A program made the translations under genes and the position numbers. This document shows positions 34,139 through 43,427 of a DNA stretch of 64,000 nucleotides, piece by piece. The stretch's first letter is position 1. The number at the start of each line of letters is the position of its first letter. A model generated the notes under the pieces. That model did not search any database, was not told the DNA's origin, and worked only from the letters and a program-made list of their open reading frames with translations. Origin of the DNA: JAAEPI01 sp965212145. Lineage in GTDB: Bacteria > Bacteroidota > Bacteroidia > Cytophagales > Cyclobacteriaceae. The stretch lies in contig CBDBUY010000009.1 in the NCBI GenBank assembly GCA_965212145.1, forward strand, positions 434,001-498,000, in the 5' to 3' direction.

Positions 34139-35455
34139 ATGAAAATTACGAAACCGAGCCTAACTTTCTGGCAAATTTTTAATATGAACGTTGGATTCCT
34201 CGGGATCCAATTTAGTTTCGGACTGCAGCAGACAGCTGTGAATCCAATTTTCACTTTTTTAGGTGCACATCATGACCAGTTGCCTCTATTAAACATTGCC
34301 GGGCCGGTAACAGGACTCATCATTCAGCCGATCATTGGCGCGATATCTGATAAAACCTGGTCGCCGAGATGGGGAAGAAGGAAGCCGTTCTTTTTGATCG
34401 GTGCGATTATCGGGAGTCTTTGTCTTTTCGCGTTTCCATTTAGCCCGGCATTATGGTTTGCAGTGGGCCTTCTTTGGATTTTGGATGTAGGAAATAACAT
34501 GGCCATGGAGCCATATCGGGCGTTTGTCGGTGACAAACTCCCTCCAAAACAAATGGGTTTTGGCTATCAGATGCAGAGTCTTTTTGTGGGTGCGGGTATC
34601 GTTCTGGCCAATGCGTCCATCTTCTTATTTCAGGATTGGTTTGGAGGAGCCGAGAATGTAGTGGAGGGTGCCAATACGATCCCGAAATGGCTGTATTATT
34701 CATTTTTCATTGGAGCGGTCTTATCTGTCGGGACTATTCTTTGGTCGGTGCTTAGCACCCCTGAGATTCCACCGTCGGATGAGGAGATGGATGAAATGAA
34801 AAAGCACAATGCACTGTCTTTGGGAGAAAGGGCAAAGGCCCCTTTTATGGAAATTGTGGGAGCGATCAAGGACATGCCGAAATTCATGTGGAAGCTATCA
34901 GCTGTCTATCTTTTCCAGTGGTATGCGCTATTTATCTACTGGCAGTTTATAGCTCCTCTTTTCGTCGAGATTGGATATGACAAATCTCAAGCCCTGAGTC
35001 AGGCGGCCAAGATGAATACGACGTATAATGTGACGACCATGCTGATTGCCTTGGCCTTGGTGCCACTAGCAGCCAAGTACGGCAGTAAAAAAGTATATAC
35101 TGGTAGTTTGTTTCTCACCGGAATTGCCATGTTGAGCATACCATATATCGATGATCCCATCAAGGTGCTTTTCCCGATGGTGCTTTTTGGTATTGGCTGG
35201 GCAGCCATGATGGGAATTCCGTATTCCATGGTATCCAAAATTGTCCCTCAGGAAAGGCGTGGTGTGTATATGGGCATTCTGAACATGATGATCGTTATTC
35301 CTATGGGAATCCAGACGCTAACTTTTGGACCAATAGTGAAGAATCTGCTAGATAATAGTGCGATCAATGCGATTCTGATGGGCGGTGTTTTCTTTGTAAT
35401 CGCTGGGTTATTGGCCCTGAGGTTGAGGGAACCGGCAAACAACTTAGAAGAATAA
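34139..35455 (+). CDS. MFS sugar transporter (SLC45/GPH-like)
   Basis: A 438-residue membrane protein with 12 predicted helices. FGLQQTAVNPIF and the first cytoplasmic loop DKTWSPRWGRRKPFF (D-x(4-5)-RWGRRK/R) match the SLC45 and glycoside-pentoside-hexuronide group of the major facilitator superfamily, which moves sugars such as sucrose or maltose with H+. Which sugar is not visible. No sugar hydrolase is next to it. The convergent rsgA gene stops 4 bp after its TAA. Confidence 0.88.
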   Translation: MKITKPSLTFWQIFNMNVGFLGIQFSFGLQQTAVNPIFTFLGAHHDQLPLLNIAGPVTGLIIQPIIGAISDKTWSPRWGRRKPFFLIGAIIGSLCLFAFPFSPALWFAVGLLWILDVGNNMAMEPYRAFVGDKLPPKQMGFGYQMQSLFVGAGIVLANASIFLFQDWFGGAENVVEGANTIPKWLYYSFFIGAVLSVGTILWSVLSTPEIPPSDEEMDEMKKHNALSLGERAKAPFMEIVGAIKDMPKFMWKLSAVYLFQWYALFIYWQFIAPLFVEIGYDKSQALSQAAKMNTTYNVTTMLIALALVPLAAKYGSKKVYTGSLFLTGIAMLSIPYIDDPIKVLFPMVLFGIGWAAMMGIPYSMVSKIVPQERRGVYMGILNMMIVIPMGIQTLTFGPIVKNLLDNSAINAILMGGVFFVIAGLLALRLREPANNLEE

Positions 35456-35459
35456 GTTT

Positions 35460-36371
35460 TTACCTTCGATTGTCCTCTGAAAAGAGCATGCTCAAGTAGC
35501 TCTCGTATCGGAAGAAGGCGATCTCACCAACCTCGACCTTCTGTTTGATTAAGCAGCCGGGTTCTTCAGTATGCTGACAATTGTGGTATTTGCACTGACC
35601 GAGATATTCGCGCATTTCGGGGAAGTAGTGGGCGAGCTCGTCCGCACCAATGTCAGATAGGCCTAACTCTTTAATGCCCGGTGTGTCGATCAACTTAGAA
35701 TTTTCATCCAGAAAATGCATCTCTGCAAAGGTCGTCGTGTGAACACCTTTCTTGGAAAAATTAGATATCTGATTGACCTCAAGATCTGCATCAGGAACTA
35801 GCGAATTTATGAGTGTGGATTTTCCGGTTCCAGAATGACCTAAAAGCAATGAAGACTTGCCCGTAAACTCTTCAATTAATTTTTCAGATTCGTCGGGTAA
35901 TTGAGTCGAGGATGTTTTGTAGCCTAATTTCTCATAAACCCCGGCAATAGCCTGCCACTGATTTAGTTCCTCTTCGCTGTACAGGTCTGTTTTGTTTAAA
36001 ATGATCATTCCGGGAATTCGGAAAGCCTCCAGAGTCACCAAAATCCGATCGACAAAACCAATGGAAGTTCTGGGTGTGTGGAAGGTGAAAAAAATAACCG
36101 CTTGATCCACATTGGAAGCGATCAGATGGTCATGACCTTTTTTTCTGGGAGACTGCCGAGCAATGTAGTTTGACCGTGGATGAATGTTCACAATGACGAA
36201 TTCATCTTCTTTGTCTAGCTGATCAATGTCCACCCAATCGCCGACAGCAATGGGGTTAGTGACTTTCTTGTTCTCTAGTTTGAATTTCCCTCTCAGGCGA
36301 GCAACCTTTCGCTCGCCTTCTGCCAGGACTTCATACCAAAGCCCGGTTGTTTTAACCACCAGAGCTTTCAT
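35460..36371 (-). CDS. rsgA: Ribosome small-subunit-dependent GTPase A
   Basis: A circularly permuted GTPase that checks late maturation of the 30S subunit. The G motifs appear in permuted order across 303 residues: NKTDLY (G4, about 122), then GHSGTGKSTLINSL (G1, about 180), then IDTPGIKELG (G3, about 225), after an N-terminal OB fold. The C-terminal zinc-finger CKYHNCQHTEEPGC (about 263-276) is complete. Its ATG overlaps the end of waaA by 4 bp, so the two genes are co-transcribed. Confidence 0.95.
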   Translation of the reverse strand: MKALVVKTTGLWYEVLAEGERKVARLRGKFKLENKKVTNPIAVGDWVDIDQLDKEDEFVIVNIHPRSNYIARQSPRKKGHDHLIASNVDQAVIFFTFHTPRTSIGFVDRILVTLEAFRIPGMIILNKTDLYSEEELNQWQAIAGVYEKLGYKTSSTQLPDESEKLIEEFTGKSSLLLGHSGTGKSTLINSLVPDADLEVNQISNFSKKGVHTTTFAEMHFLDENSKLIDTPGIKELGLSDIGADELAHYFPEMREYLGQCKYHNCQHTEEPGCLIKQKVEVGEIAFFRYESYLSMLFSEDNRR

Positions 36372-37609
36372 TCCAGCAATTGATTAAGTTGATCGACTAC
36401 TTTTCCTGTTGCTCCGGCATTTGATCGGACAAATTTCCCGGCTGAACGAGAAGCCTGAGTATAAGCTTCTACCTCAAGGAGCTCATCAAATTTTTCGTTC
36501 AGTTGCTCTACCGTCTCGAATGTGAATGCACCTCCTGCTGCAGTAAGGTCAATAGCCTCTTTGAATTTCTCATTGGATGCATGTTCACCAAAGAAGATTG
36601 GAATACCGTAAACGGCTGCTTCAAGAGTGTTATGAAGTGCCCCGCGAAATGCCCCACCGATGAACGCATATTCTCCGTATCGGTATAGTGAGGACAACAT
36701 TCCGATATTGTCAATGATTAAAATTCTGGCTTCCTCCACCGTCAGAGTCGTGGCTTCTGAGAATCGGATCGTGCTATCAAACCTTGATTCTACCATCGCT
36801 ATTTCTTCCTCATTAACATTGTGCGGAGCAATGATGAACTTGATGTCTTGCTGATTTTCTTTTATGAAGCTTTCAATAATATCAAGATCAGATGACCAAA
36901 CGCTTCCTAGAACCATGGCAGTTTCTGACTGCTTAAAGTGCTCAACTATTTCATAGGGTTGTGCTTCTTCTGCAATCGCCAGAACCCGATCGAATCTGGT
37001 GTCTCCGCTGATCACACTTTCCGTAATCCCAATGGATTTTATCAGTTCATCGGAATGTTCATCCTGAACGAAATAATAGTTAATCCATCGAAGCGCTTTT
37101 CGATAAAAACCCCCGAACCGATGAAAGAAAAGTTGATTTTCCCGGAAAATCGCTGAGACCATAAGGATGGGCGTATTGCTGAGATGGAGATATTTCAAGA
37201 AAAAGTACCAGTATTCGTACTTAATGAAAACCGCAGCACTCGGCTTGACGGTTTCAATGAAAAATCTCGCATTCCTGGGCGTATCAATGGGCAAGTAAAC
37301 GACCCAATCGGCGTGTTCGTAATTTTTCCGGATTTCATATCCGGATGGCGAAAAGAAGGTCAAAAGAATCGCAATATGTGGTTTGTCTTTCTTCAGCGCT
37401 TCGATGACGGGCCGTCCCTGCTCAAACTCTCCCAATGAGGCCGCATGAAACCAAACGACTGGTCGTGTGTTGTCTTTGAATTTTGAGCTCAGATCTTTCC
37501 TCCAGTTTTTGCGCCCATCGGCGAATTTTCTGGCCTTTTCATGAAAGGGACTAATGAGTCGAATAATCAACCAATAAAACCACACGCTTAGCCGATAAAT
37601 TAGGAGCAT
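36368..37609 (-). CDS. waaA: 3-deoxy-D-manno-octulosonic acid (Kdo) transferase
   Basis: Transfers Kdo from CMP-Kdo to lipid IVA on the cytoplasmic face of the inner membrane. In 413 residues there is an N-terminal membrane anchor (about 3-22), the conserved WFHAASLGEFEQGRPVI (about 50-66), the FIKYEYWYFFLKYL motif and, in the second GT-B domain, GAFRGALHNTLEAAVYG with FGEHASNEKF, binding CMP-Kdo. The length is typical. It lies in an operon with rsgA and complements kdsB at 29891-30631. Confidence 0.94.
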   Translation of the reverse strand: MLLIYRLSVWFYWLIIRLISPFHEKARKFADGRKNWRKDLSSKFKDNTRPVVWFHAASLGEFEQGRPVIEALKKDKPHIAILLTFFSPSGYEIRKNYEHADWVVYLPIDTPRNARFFIETVKPSAAVFIKYEYWYFFLKYLHLSNTPILMVSAIFRENQLFFHRFGGFYRKALRWINYYFVQDEHSDELIKSIGITESVISGDTRFDRVLAIAEEAQPYEIVEHFKQSETAMVLGSVWSSDLDIIESFIKENQQDIKFIIAPHNVNEEEIAMVESRFDSTIRFSEATTLTVEEARILIIDNIGMLSSLYRYGEYAFIGGAFRGALHNTLEAAVYGIPIFFGEHASNEKFKEAIDLTAAGGAFTFETVEQLNEKFDELLEVEAYTQASRSAGKFVRSNAGATGKVVDQLNQLLE

Positions 37610-37667
37610 GTAGCGAAAGTAATGGGTTGAGAGAAATTGGATGCGCTTCCGCGAATCATTTAATGTT

Positions 37668-37699
37668 TTTGGGGGCTACTGTCAGAAATTGTAACTTAG
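37668..37699 (+). promoter_or_regulatory. Candidate promoter of the DUF6588-like gene
   Basis: TTTG at 37668-37671, a 20-bp spacer and TAACTTAG at 37692-37699 fit the Bacteroidota TTTG/TAnnTTTG promoter with one mismatch. The ATG follows 18 bp later. Confidence 0.45.
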
Positions 37700-37717
37700 A
37701 TTCTAAACGCAGATAAT

Positions 37718-38794
37718 ATGAAAAACATGAGACGCACGCTACTGATACTTGGTCTGGCTTTGGGTTTTGGGTTTAGTGCTTCAGCACAGGTTGAACTCGA
37801 GGGCTCTCTTCGTGCAGGCCCTGAGGATGCCCAAACGTATCTTGAAAATTATATGGAACCGGCGATTCTCTCATTCGCCAACGGCCTGGCTAATGGCTGG
37901 GTCAATACAGCCAAGACACATAAAATCTTAGGAGTAGACTTCACCGCTACGGTAAACTTGGCAACTGTGCCTGATGAGGCGTACAAATTTTCCTTTTCGA
38001 GTCAAACTTGGGAAAACTTGGAACTTGTGAGCGGAGATGACCAAATACCAACACTGGTAGGAGGGGATGCTAACACGACCCTACAATTACGAGCTGATGC
38101 TGTAATTAGAGACCCTAAAACCGGTCAATCAATTACTTATACGGATACCTCAGATCCTTTCAGTGCAGCACCGGGAATAGATGTATCACAGATTCCGTTC
38201 GCCGGAATACCCACTCCAGCTGTGCAAGTGGGGCTCGGTTTAATGAAGAATACCGACCTGAAAGTCCGATACGTGCCGTCTATTAGTACAAGTGATTTCG
38301 AGTTCAATTTGTTTGGTGTTGGAGTCATGCACGACATTAAACAATGGATTCCTGGATTGAAGCTTGTGCCAATTGATATTTCAGCTTTTGCAGGAACGAC
38401 TTCCATGAAGGTGAAAATAGGATACGAATTTGAGGGCGATGGAATGGGTGATGATTTTGAAACAATTGGGCCTGCCTCTACCGAATTTAAAGTCTCATCA
38501 ACCACTGTTCAGGTTTTAGCTTCTAAGAAATTGGCCGTTTTCACTCCTTATGTGGCGGTCGGATACAACATCGTTTCCAGTAGTCTTGATGTATTAGGAA
38601 CATACCGATATACGAACGATCAAGGACAATCACTTGACTTAAAAGACCCTGTTAGTTTGAAATTTGGAGGCGGAAGTTCACCAAGGGCTACTATTGGCGC
38701 ACAATTAAAACTTCTGGTTTTGACCCTACATGCTGACTACACCATCCAGAAGTACAACACTTTCACAGCAGGTGTTGGGATTAGCGTGAGATAG
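37718..38794 (+). CDS. Exported outer-membrane-type protein, DUF6588-like
   Basis: A 358-residue protein with a signal peptide (MKNMRRTLLILGLALGFGFSASAQ). The mature chain is rich in alternating beta-strand patterns and ends in TFTAGVGISVR, with an aromatic/hydrophobic final strand typical of beta-barrel outer-membrane proteins. The N-terminal EDAQTYLENYMEPAILSFANGLANGW helix is typical of a Bacteroidota family I recall as DUF6588. The function is unknown. It has its own promoter and a strong terminator, so it is a single-gene unit. Confidence 0.75.
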   Translation: MKNMRRTLLILGLALGFGFSASAQVELEGSLRAGPEDAQTYLENYMEPAILSFANGLANGWVNTAKTHKILGVDFTATVNLATVPDEAYKFSFSSQTWENLELVSGDDQIPTLVGGDANTTLQLRADAVIRDPKTGQSITYTDTSDPFSAAPGIDVSQIPFAGIPTPAVQVGLGLMKNTDLKVRYVPSISTSDFEFNLFGVGVMHDIKQWIPGLKLVPIDISAFAGTTSMKVKIGYEFEGDGMGDDFETIGPASTEFKVSSTTVQVLASKKLAVFTPYVAVGYNIVSSSLDVLGTYRYTNDQGQSLDLKDPVSLKFGGGSSPRATIGAQLKLLVLTLHADYTIQKYNTFTAGVGISVR

Positions 38795-38820
38795 TGAGTT
38801 GGATTACAAATCGTCATCAA

Positions 38821-38855
38821 AAAGAAAAGCCCACCAAATGGCGGGCTTTTCTTTT
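38821..38855. terminator. Bidirectional Rho-independent terminator
   Basis: AAAGAAAAGCCC (38821-38832) and GGGCTTTTCTTT (38843-38854) are perfectly complementary around a short loop that can itself pair (CC/GG), with A- and T-tracts on the two sides. It ends the DUF6588-like transcript, 26 bp after the stop. Confidence 0.85.
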
Positions 38856-38939
38856 AATCAAACAGGTGTATGAATAAATTTTGTGTTATGCTGTGAGTAT
38901 ATACAGCTAAGAAGCAAAAGGTAACCCCAGAAATAAAAA

Positions 38940-39410
38940 ATGATTAAAATAATTTTTGTGTGCCTAGGTAACATCTGTCGATCTCCGCTAGCGGAAGCCA
39001 TTTGCAGACAGAAGATTAAAGATCTCGGTTGGGAAGAAAAAGTCTCATGCGATTCTGCTGGCACAGCCAACTATCACATAGGAGATGATCCTGATAATCG
39101 ATCGGTGAGAGTAGCAACGGATCATGGAATTCCGATTAGCCACAAAGGCCAGCAATTCACAAGAGGTCTGGCCAAGGAATTTGATTATTGGATCGCCATG
39201 GATCAATCGAATCTTCGAAAGATGATCATCGTATTTGGCGAAAAGCCTGAAAATCTGCTGTTAATGAGAAATTTTGACACACAAGAAAATGGTACCGATG
39301 TTCCTGATCCCTATTACGGGGGCCAAGATGGATTCGAGAATGTGTTCCAAATATTGGATCGAAGTATTGATGAATTTCTGAGTTCCCTGAAAGAGAAGCA
39401 TGGACTTTAA
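38940..39410 (+). CDS. Low-molecular-weight protein-tyrosine-phosphatase family protein
   Basis: A 156-residue cytosolic phosphatase. The P-loop CLGNICRSP (C8 to R14, C-x5-R) is at the N-terminus and the general acid lies in VPDP (D123), both as in active family members. It is immediately followed by a fructosamine-kinase-family gene (stop and start adjacent), a pairing seen in other bacteria. Family members of this kind dephosphorylate protein-bound ribulosamine 5-phosphate, so the true substrate may be a glycated protein or sugar phosphate instead of phosphotyrosine. Confidence 0.9.
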   Translation: MIKIIFVCLGNICRSPLAEAICRQKIKDLGWEEKVSCDSAGTANYHIGDDPDNRSVRVATDHGIPISHKGQQFTRGLAKEFDYWIAMDQSNLRKMIIVFGEKPENLLLMRNFDTQENGTDVPDPYYGGQDGFENVFQILDRSIDEFLSSLKEKHGL

Positions 39411-40274
39411 ATGAGTGAGGACTTTATCCAAACAGTTTTAAAATCTACGATTGGATCCGCTTGTCAGCTGATCGAATCACACTTTGTAGCCGGAGGCTGC
39501 ATCAATAACACCTTGAAACTGGTCACCACCCAGGGGCCATTTTTTCTAAAATGGAAACAAGAAGAACCAGAGCTATTTGTAAAAGAAGCGAGAGGACTGG
39601 AGGTTTTAAAAAAGCTCAGTCCAATAAATGTCCCTCAGGTTCTAGCCTGTGGTCGCGAGAGCAACAAAGATTATTTGTTGCTTGAGTTCATAGAAAAGGG
39701 CCCATTATCATCCACCTTTTGGGCGGATTTCGGGAAGAATCTGGCGGAGCAGCATAAACAAACCCATGAGTATTTCGGGTTGGATCATGACAATCACATT
39801 GGCAGGCTTCCTCAAAGTAATTCTGCGAGGAGAAATTGGGTGGACTTTTTCATTCATGAGCGATTGGAGCCGCAATTGAAGCTGGCAGAACAGAAACAGC
39901 TAGCGGGATCTGAGCTCAGAGATGGATTTGAGAATCTCTATCTGAGATTGCCTGAACTACTCCCTGAAGAGCCACCTTCTTTGCTTCATGGTGATCTTTG
40001 GAGCGGAAATTTCATGATCAATTTAGACAGCCATGCCTGCTTTTTTGATCCGGCTGTGTACTACGGTCATCGCGAAATGGAAATTTCCTTCACGCGGATG
40101 TTTGGTGGATTCGATGAGTTATTTTACCAGGCGTACAATGAAGTCTGGCCACTCGAGAAAGGAATTGAAGACAGAATTGACATTCACAACTTGTACCCTC
40201 TGTTGGTTCATTTAAATCTTTTTGGCCGTGGCTACCTTCCGGGCATTCTGAACACCCTCCAACGTTTTCAGTGA
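39411..40274 (+). CDS. Fructosamine/ribulosamine kinase family protein
   Basis: A 287-residue cytosolic kinase related to fructosamine-3-kinase and aminoglycoside phosphotransferases. Motifs include HFVAGGCINNTLKL near the N-terminus, LLLEFIEKG (hinge), the catalytic LLHGDLWSGNFM (about 200) and the metal-binding FFDPAVYYGHREMEIS. Bacterial members phosphorylate ribulosamines or erythrulosamines on proteins so that the sugar is lost. It starts directly after the phosphatase stop and abuts the convergent lysC stop without a gap. Which sugar adduct it acts on is unknown. Confidence 0.9.
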   Translation: MSEDFIQTVLKSTIGSACQLIESHFVAGGCINNTLKLVTTQGPFFLKWKQEEPELFVKEARGLEVLKKLSPINVPQVLACGRESNKDYLLLEFIEKGPLSSTFWADFGKNLAEQHKQTHEYFGLDHDNHIGRLPQSNSARRNWVDFFIHERLEPQLKLAEQKQLAGSELRDGFENLYLRLPELLPEEPPSLLHGDLWSGNFMINLDSHACFFDPAVYYGHREMEISFTRMFGGFDELFYQAYNEVWPLEKGIEDRIDIHNLYPLLVHLNLFGRGYLPGILNTLQRFQ

Positions 40275-41513
40275 TTACCGAAACAATACCTGATAGGTAC
40301 TTCGGGTCTTTTGCTCAAGAATAATTTCTTCTGAATTATCTATTTCCGCCATCGCAGCATCCGTGTAGTTCTTGATGGTGGTCAGGCGAAGTGGACGATT
40401 ATACGACACGTTGAATTTTTTAGACAATGCCGTCACAATTGGATCCAATTTGTACTCCTTATTGTCCATGCAAAATGAGAATGTCAAGGCTGAATTTTGC
40501 ATCAGGTTAATCTTTACGTTGAGCTTGTCCAGTTCATTCAAAATGATTGAAAGGCGCTTCTCATCCATAAAATTGTGGTCTTTAACTTCCAGGGTGAAAA
40601 GCAGCTGATTCTCCTTAAAAATGAAAGTGGGTATTTGCTGAGTTGAAGCAACTGACCCGATATGGGTGCCTTCTTTATCATGATAAATGAAAGAGCGAAC
40701 AATGAGAGGAATACTCTTTTGAGCAAGTGGTTTAAGGGTTTTAGGGTGAATAACCTTGGCTCCATAATAAGTCATTTCAGTCGCTTCACGATATGAAATG
40801 TGCTCGAATTGCTCCGCGTTCGATTTAAGTTTTGGATCGGCATTCAAGATGCCCGGTACATCTTTCCACACAGTGAAACTCTCCGCGCTTAGACAATTGG
40901 CCAGGATGGCCCCCGTGAAGTCAGAACCCTCTCTGCCTAATGTGGTAGTGGCGCCAGACTCTGTGGCACCAATGAAACCTTGTGTGATTACGATTTTATC
41001 TGAGACAAGAGGCTGAATAATATTTATGGCTTTTTCAGTGGTCACATCCCACTTGATGTTTGCCTCGGTATGAAACTCATCCGTGGTAATGACCGAACGA
41101 GCATCGATCCACTGAACAGGCAAGTCGGTCGAAAGAAACTCAGAGATAATAGAAGTTGACAATAGCTCTCCGAACGGAACAATTTGATCGTATGCCACAG
41201 TCCACTTTTCACTTTTCATCTTGGATAAAGTCGATTCCAACTCCTCGAATAATTTTGATACTTGTGCACATTCTTCACCTATAAGTTCAGTGGCCACATC
41301 TACATGGAAAGCTTTGAGCTCGCTCATGGTTTCATCAGTCGATTCACCTCCCATAGCCTGCTTTACCAATGTTTCCAACTTGTTGGTGGTTTTGTCCATT
41401 GCAGAAATCACCACAACGAGTGGTCCCTGTCGGAATTTTTTAATGATCTCCTTGAGGTTTCTTACTGCATCAGCATCTTTTACGGATGCTCCACCAAATT
41501 TGAAAATGTGCAT
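40275..41513 (-). CDS. lysC: Aspartate kinase
   Basis: Catalyses the first step of the aspartate pathway (lysine, threonine, methionine). The 412 residues start with HIFKFGGASVKDADAV, the kinase signature, and include TLGREGSDFTGAIL for the substrate site. Two ACT-like regulatory segments follow (about 285-400), so feedback control by an end product is expected. It is monofunctional; no homoserine dehydrogenase is fused. The gene is divergent from fbp with a 66-bp gap, and its stop lies directly after the FN3K-family stop. Confidence 0.93.
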   Translation of the reverse strand: MHIFKFGGASVKDADAVRNLKEIIKKFRQGPLVVVISAMDKTTNKLETLVKQAMGGESTDETMSELKAFHVDVATELIGEECAQVSKLFEELESTLSKMKSEKWTVAYDQIVPFGELLSTSIISEFLSTDLPVQWIDARSVITTDEFHTEANIKWDVTTEKAINIIQPLVSDKIVITQGFIGATESGATTTLGREGSDFTGAILANCLSAESFTVWKDVPGILNADPKLKSNAEQFEHISYREATEMTYYGAKVIHPKTLKPLAQKSIPLIVRSFIYHDKEGTHIGSVASTQQIPTFIFKENQLLFTLEVKDHNFMDEKRLSIILNELDKLNVKINLMQNSALTFSFCMDNKEYKLDPIVTALSKKFNVSYNRPLRLTTIKNYTDAAMAEIDNSEEIILEQKTRSTYQVLFR

Positions 41514-41579
41514 TTCAGATCGTTTAAATCGTTTTAAATATCTATTTTCGCCTGTCGTTTATTGTGACTAATTTTTGGG

Positions 41580-42590
41580 ATGGACAAAACTAACTTAGGA
41601 ACGCCGATCGGGACTACCCTGGATCGCTTTATCAAAAGAAAGGAAGATGAATTCCCTTTCGCTACAGGGGAATTGTCGCAGCTTTTGCGGGATATCGCCC
41701 TTGCCGGAAAGGTGATAAACAGGGAGGTCAACAAAAGTGGGTTGCTGGATATTGCAGGTGCCTATGGCAACAAGAATGTCCAGGGAGAGGAACAGCAGAA
41801 GCTGGATGTCATCGCAAACATTCGATTTACTCGTGCCTTGAAAAACGGAAACATGACCTGCGCCATTGTGTCTGAGGAGGAACAGGAGATTGTCCACTTG
41901 AATCCTGATTGTAGATATGTAGTCTGCATGGACCCACTCGACGGTTCATCAAACATTGATGTGAATGTTTCGATAGGGACGATATTCAGTATTTATCGCC
42001 GCGTTTCTCCGATAGGTGGGCCGGTTCAGGAAGAGGACATTTTGCAGCCAGGTACGGCTCAGGTAGCAGCCGGATATATTTTGTACGGGAGTTCAACTAT
42101 GCTGGTCTATACCACGGGGCATGGGGTTCATGGATTTACTCTGGAGCCAACGTTGGGTGAGTTTGTGTTGTCGCATGACAACATGAAGTGTCCTGAGGAT
42201 GGAAAAATATATTCAGTCAATGAGGGAAATCATCATGGTTTTGATGCACCGGTACGTGAGTTTATCGAAGAATGCAGAAAAGATCGTCTGATGGCGAGGT
42301 ACATCGGATCACTGGTAGCCGACTACCATCGAAACATGCTAAAGGGCGGTGTTTATCTATATCCTTCCACCGACAAAGCTCCTGATGGAAAGCTCAGGTT
42401 ATTGTATGAGTGCAATGCGCTGGCCTTGATTGCTGAACAGTCTGGAGGCGCAGCGATAGACGGTCACAAGCGGATTCTGGAAATCCAACCAACGAGTTTC
42501 CACCAACGAACCCCTTTCATTATTGGTTCGAAAAATATGGTAACGAGAGCAGGTGAGATGATTAAGTCTAGCGATACCGTTGCCGGGTAA
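41580..42590 (+). CDS. fbp: Fructose-1,6-bisphosphatase class I
   Basis: Removes the 1-phosphate of fructose 1,6-bisphosphate in gluconeogenesis. In 336 residues I see the acidic metal-site run VSEEEQE, MDPLDGSSNIDVNVSIG (the phosphatase signature), GKIYSVNEGN, the ADYHRNMLKGGVYLYP segment and LLYECNALALIAEQSGG. All are in family order and the length is usual. The gene begins right after the short gap shared with lysC. Its last 23 bp overlap the end of the next gene on the other strand. Confidence 0.96.
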   Translation: MDKTNLGTPIGTTLDRFIKRKEDEFPFATGELSQLLRDIALAGKVINREVNKSGLLDIAGAYGNKNVQGEEQQKLDVIANIRFTRALKNGNMTCAIVSEEEQEIVHLNPDCRYVVCMDPLDGSSNIDVNVSIGTIFSIYRRVSPIGGPVQEEDILQPGTAQVAAGYILYGSSTMLVYTTGHGVHGFTLEPTLGEFVLSHDNMKCPEDGKIYSVNEGNHHGFDAPVREFIEECRKDRLMARYIGSLVADYHRNMLKGGVYLYPSTDKAPDGKLRLLYECNALALIAEQSGGAAIDGHKRILEIQPTSFHQRTPFIIGSKNMVTRAGEMIKSSDTVAG

Positions 42591-42882
42591 TCACTTTTTG
42601 CTTTTCTCGTTCCAAAACTACCTCTGCTAATTTCCTGGAAATATGATCTGGAGCTGCGTTTTCCAGAATTTCCATCACCGTCTTTTCAGGAATATCAATT
42701 CGATACAAAGCATTCAGCAATCCAGCAAAATCTCTGTCTAGCAAGTTTCGGATCTGTATTTCCAGGAAATCAAGTAGCCGTTCAAACGGATTTTCAGCGG
42801 AACCGAGCATTAAATCATCCTCTAATCCTAAATCACGTCTTGCCTGTTGCAAACTCTCGGAGACAAGGGTAAATTCATTCAT
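42568..42882 (-). CDS. Small helical protein of unknown function
   Basis: A 104-residue, mostly alpha-helical, acidic protein with a basic C-terminus (VLEREKQKVITRQRYR). The pattern LLDFLEIQIRNLLDRDFAGLLNALYRIDIPE looks conserved, in the style of short Bacteroidota proteins found next to fbp, but I cannot name a family. It overlaps fbp tail-to-tail by 23 bp and starts 14 bp from the divergent frameshifted gene at 42897. Confidence 0.65.
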   Translation of the reverse strand: MNEFTLVSESLQQARRDLGLEDDLMLGSAENPFERLLDFLEIQIRNLLDRDFAGLLNALYRIDIPEKTVMEILENAAPDHISRKLAEVVLEREKQKVITRQRYR

Positions 42883-42896
42883 CTAATGACAAAATT

Positions 42897-43381
42897 ATGA
42901 GAAGATTTCTAGGTGTGACTTGTCTGCTCCATTCGATTCTGACGTTTGCACAGGATAATGAGAAAAAGGAAGTGCTAGCGGTGGTTCAGCAGGTCTTTGA
43001 AGCTTGCGAACAAATGACAGCACCTTGTTGAAAGATGCATTCGTGGAATCTCCCACTACATACACGGTTTTTAAGAATCAGGAGGATAAAACCCAGTTTC
43101 GAACCGGAGATTTTCAGAAGTTCATTGATGCCGTGGGGTCTGAAAAGACAGATGTGTGGAATGAGCCGATCTGGAATGAGAAAATTGAAATAGATGGTCC
43201 TTTGGCTCAAGTGTGGGTGGACTATGCATTTTATATCACGAATAAATTTTCCCATTGCGGCGTAGACGCTTTTCATCTGATTAAGATGGGAGGGAAATGG
43301 AAAATCTTCCATTTGGTGGATACCCGCAGAAGGGCGGACTGTGATGTACCTGATGAGATCAAAGCGAAATTCGAGAAATAA
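42897..43381 (+). pseudogene. Frameshifted NTF2-like/SnoaL-like exported protein gene
   Basis: An ATG at 42897 opens a signal peptide (MRRFLGVTCLLHSILTFAQ) and continues to VLAVVQQVFEA, then runs out of frame and stops at 43031. From 43004 in the next frame, the sequence LRTNDSTLLKDAFVESPTTY continues to a stop at 43379-43381 and has the NTF2-like (DUF4440-type) pattern, ending FHLIKMGGKWKIFHLVDTRR. One extra T in GAAGCTTGCG (about 43000-43006) would restore a single frame of about 160 residues. It is either a recent pseudogene or a sequencing error. A strong terminator follows. Confidence 0.75.
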
Positions 43382-43411
43382 AAAAGGCCACTCGGAAGAG
43401 TGGCCTTTTTG
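43381..43411. terminator. Bidirectional terminator between convergent genes
   Basis: AAAAAGGCCACTC (43381-43393) and GAGTGGCCTTTTT (43398-43410) form a 13-bp perfect stem with the GGAA tetraloop. It ends both the NTF2-like gene (whose stop overlaps the A-tract) and lpdA, which stops 17 bp further on. Confidence 0.9.
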
Positions 43412-43427
43412 TCAAAATCTTAAACTA

